The position numbers and the translations under genes were made by a program. Of a stretch of DNA of 64,000 nucleotides, positions 62,551-64,000 are shown one piece after another (position 1 is the stretch's first letter; every line of letters begins with the position of its first letter). The notes under the pieces are model-generated. The model saw only the letters and a program-made list of their open reading frames with translations, ran no database searches and had not been told where the DNA came from. Source of the stretch: Pseudomonas sp. Irchel s3b2 (GTDB lineage Bacteria; Pseudomonadota; Gammaproteobacteria; Pseudomonadales; Pseudomonadaceae); assembly GCF_900187445.1 (NCBI RefSeq), contig NZ_FYEB01000006.1, forward strand, positions 124,001 to 188,000. The letters are read 5' to 3'.

Positions 62551-64000
62551 CTAGAGAGCCTCGCGCGATGGCTTGCCATCGACCAGGCGCTGGATGCGCA
62601 ACGGATTGCCATTCTTCAGCGCTTCCGGCAGCAGGCTGTCGGGGTAGTTCTGGAAGCACACCGGGCGCAGGAAACGGTCGATGGCCAGGGTGCCCACCGA
62701 TGTGCCGCGCGCATCGGAAGTCGCGGGATATGGCCCGCCATGGACCATCGCGTCGCAGACTTCCACGCCGGTTGGATAGCCGTTGAGCAGGATCCGTCCG
62801 ACCTTCTGCTCCAGCAATGCCGTCAGCTCTCCAAAGTGCTCGAAGTCCGCCGGTTCACCGATAATGGTTGCTGTCAGTTGTCCGTGCAGACCATTCAACG
62901 CGGCACTGAGTTGCGCCTGATCCGCTACTTCGACAAATACCGTGGTCGGACCGAATACTTCTTCTTGCAGCACTTCATCGCCATCGATCAACAGGTTGAC
63001 ATCGGCCTTGAACAGTTGCGGCTGTGCCTGATTGCCTTGCTGTGGACTGCCCGCCAGATGCTCGATCTGCGAATGTGCGAGGAGTTTTTGCAGGCCTTTG
63101 CCATAGCTGTTCAAGGTGCCGGAGTTAAGCATGGTCTGTGCCGGCTGATCACCGATCAATCCGGCCACTTGCTGCATGAATCCACTGAACTGCGGCGAAC
63201 GAATGCCGATCACCAACCCCGGATTGGTACAGAACTGCCCACAACCCTGGACCACCGAAGCCGTGAGGTCACGGGCGATGCTTTCAGCACGAACTTGCAG
63301 CGCTTGAGGCAGCACGATCACCGGGTTGATGCTCGACATCTCGGCAAACACCGGAATCGGCTGCGCACGTGCCGCGGCCATGTCGCACAGCGCACGACCA
63401 CCCTTCAGTGAGCCGGTAAAACCGACCGCCTGAATCGCCAGGTGCTTGACCAGCGCTTCACCCACCCCGCCACCATAGATCATGTTGAACACACCGGCGG
63501 GCATGGCGGTTTTCTCCGCGGCGCGGATCACGGCGTCGGCCACCCACTCGGCGGTTGCCATGTGGCCACTGTGGGCCTTGAACACCACCGGGCAACCGGC
63601 GGCCAATGCCGAAGCGGTGTCGCCGCCTGCCGTGGAAAACGCCAATGGAAAGTTACTCGCGCCAAACACCGCGACCGGCCCGAGGCCGATGCGGTACTGA
63701 CGCAGGTCCGGACGCGGCAATGGCTTGCGCTCAGGCAATGCCCGATCAATCCGCGCCCCATAGAAATCACCGCGCCGCAGCACCTTGGCGAACAAACGCA
63801 TCTGGCCGCTGGTGCGCCCACGCTCACCTTGAATACGGCCGGCCGGCAACGCGGTTTCGCGGCAGACCACGGCAACAAAGTCATCGCCCAGGGCATCCAG
63901 TTCATCGGCAATCGCATCTAGGAATTGCGCGCGTCGTTCAGCGCTCAGGCTGCGATAGGCCGGGTAAGCAACGGCGGCAGCCTTCGCGGCGGCGTCGACT
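62551..64000 (-). CDS. Ketoglutarate-semialdehyde-type aldehyde dehydrogenase, 5' end outside the window
   Basis: At least 482 residues are in the window; the frame stays open through the right edge (AAAKAAAVAYPAYRSLSAER upstream of the visible MVCRET), so the start is outside. The NADP-binding and active-site parts are present: GPVAVFGASNFPLAF, KAHSGH, FTGSLKGGRAL, the Glu of FAEMSSINPV, the catalytic Cys of GCGQFCTNPGL, and EEVFGPTTVFVEV. This matches the NADP-type aldehyde dehydrogenases that oxidise 2,5-dioxopentanoate to 2-oxoglutarate in sugar-acid breakdown. The exact substrate is inferred. Confidence 0.88.
   Translation of the reverse strand, partial: VDAAAKAAAVAYPAYRSLSAERRAQFLDAIADELDALGDDFVAVVCRETALPAGRIQGERGRTSGQMRLFAKVLRRGDFYGARIDRALPERKPLPRPDLRQYRIGLGPVAVFGASNFPLAFSTAGGDTASALAAGCPVVFKAHSGHMATAEWVADAVIRAAEKTAMPAGVFNMIYGGGVGEALVKHLAIQAVGFTGSLKGGRALCDMAAARAQPIPVFAEMSSINPVIVLPQALQVRAESIARDLTASVVQGCGQFCTNPGLVIGIRSPQFSGFMQQVAGLIGDQPAQTMLNSGTLNSYGKGLQKLLAHSQIEHLAGSPQQGNQAQPQLFKADVNLLIDGDEVLQEEVFGPTTVFVEVADQAQLSAALNGLHGQLTATIIGEPADFEHFGELTALLEQKVGRILLNGYPTGVEVCDAMVHGGPYPATSDARGTSVGTLAIDRFLRPVCFQNYPDSLLPEALKNGNPLRIQRLVDGKPSREAL

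Overview
The window is GC-rich DNA from a Pseudomonas of the fluorescens type. The evidence is the dense gram-negative gene packing, two families of Pseudomonas REP-like inverted repeats, a Bat/MoxR operon, a roughly 180-kDa-class NAD-glutamate dehydrogenase, and a block whose gene order I recognise from the P. aeruginosa vre-hxc-lap-pdt region. Assignments rest on recognising protein motifs and gene order by eye; no database search was run.

Left part (1-37.4 kb) is one functional island. Reading from right to left it holds: a PUMA3-like cell-surface-signalling trio vreA-vreI-vreR (34.7-36.9 kb); a complete Hxc-type second type II secretion system, hxcW/U (plus), hxcP (minus), hxcV (plus) and the hxcT-X-Y-Z-Q-R-S operon (minus) (23.9-34.6 kb); a DING/PstS-like secreted phosphatase-type protein (22.3-23.5 kb); a giant two-partner-secretion exoprotein PdtA of about 4150 residues (9.5-21.9 kb); a Pseudomonas-specific small protein (DUF6124-like) with a structured leader; and then a minus-strand operon of a PhdA-like protein, the TpsB transporter PdtB, an ExbB carrying a periplasmic DUF2341/LamG-like region, ExbD, a TonB-like protein, a Porin_5-type porin, a periplasmic coiled-coil protein, a YbjN-family protein and a gene cut by the window edge. 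The island looks built for phosphate starvation: surface signalling (Vre), secretion of a DING protein (Hxc), and a surface exoprotein (Pdt) with its own energy-transducing complex. Candidate PhoB boxes lie upstream of vreA and of the DING gene.

Right part (37.4-64 kb) is ordinary chromosomal content: a small exported protein, an AhpD-like protein divergent from a MocR-type regulator, an ABM-domain protein, a periplasmic cupin, gdhB, a six-gene MoxR-DUF58-DUF4381-BatA-BatB/C-BatD operon, the sbcD-sbcC-GST operon, a group of very small exported or membrane proteins (two of them under 60 residues), a periplasmic lactonase-like beta-propeller behind a small acidic protein, and a ketoglutarate-semialdehyde-type aldehyde dehydrogenase that runs off the right edge.

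The two REP families are sharply separated: all GTGGGAGCGGG-type elements are in the island (8.4-34.7 kb) and all GTAGGAGCGAGG-type elements are to its right (37.4-59.6 kb). The most interesting novelty candidates are the dedicated TonB/ExbB(LamG)/ExbD energy module in the two-partner secretion operon, the Phd-transposase-domain fusion protein, the cysteine-pair duplication inside PdtA, and the DUF6124 leader RNA.
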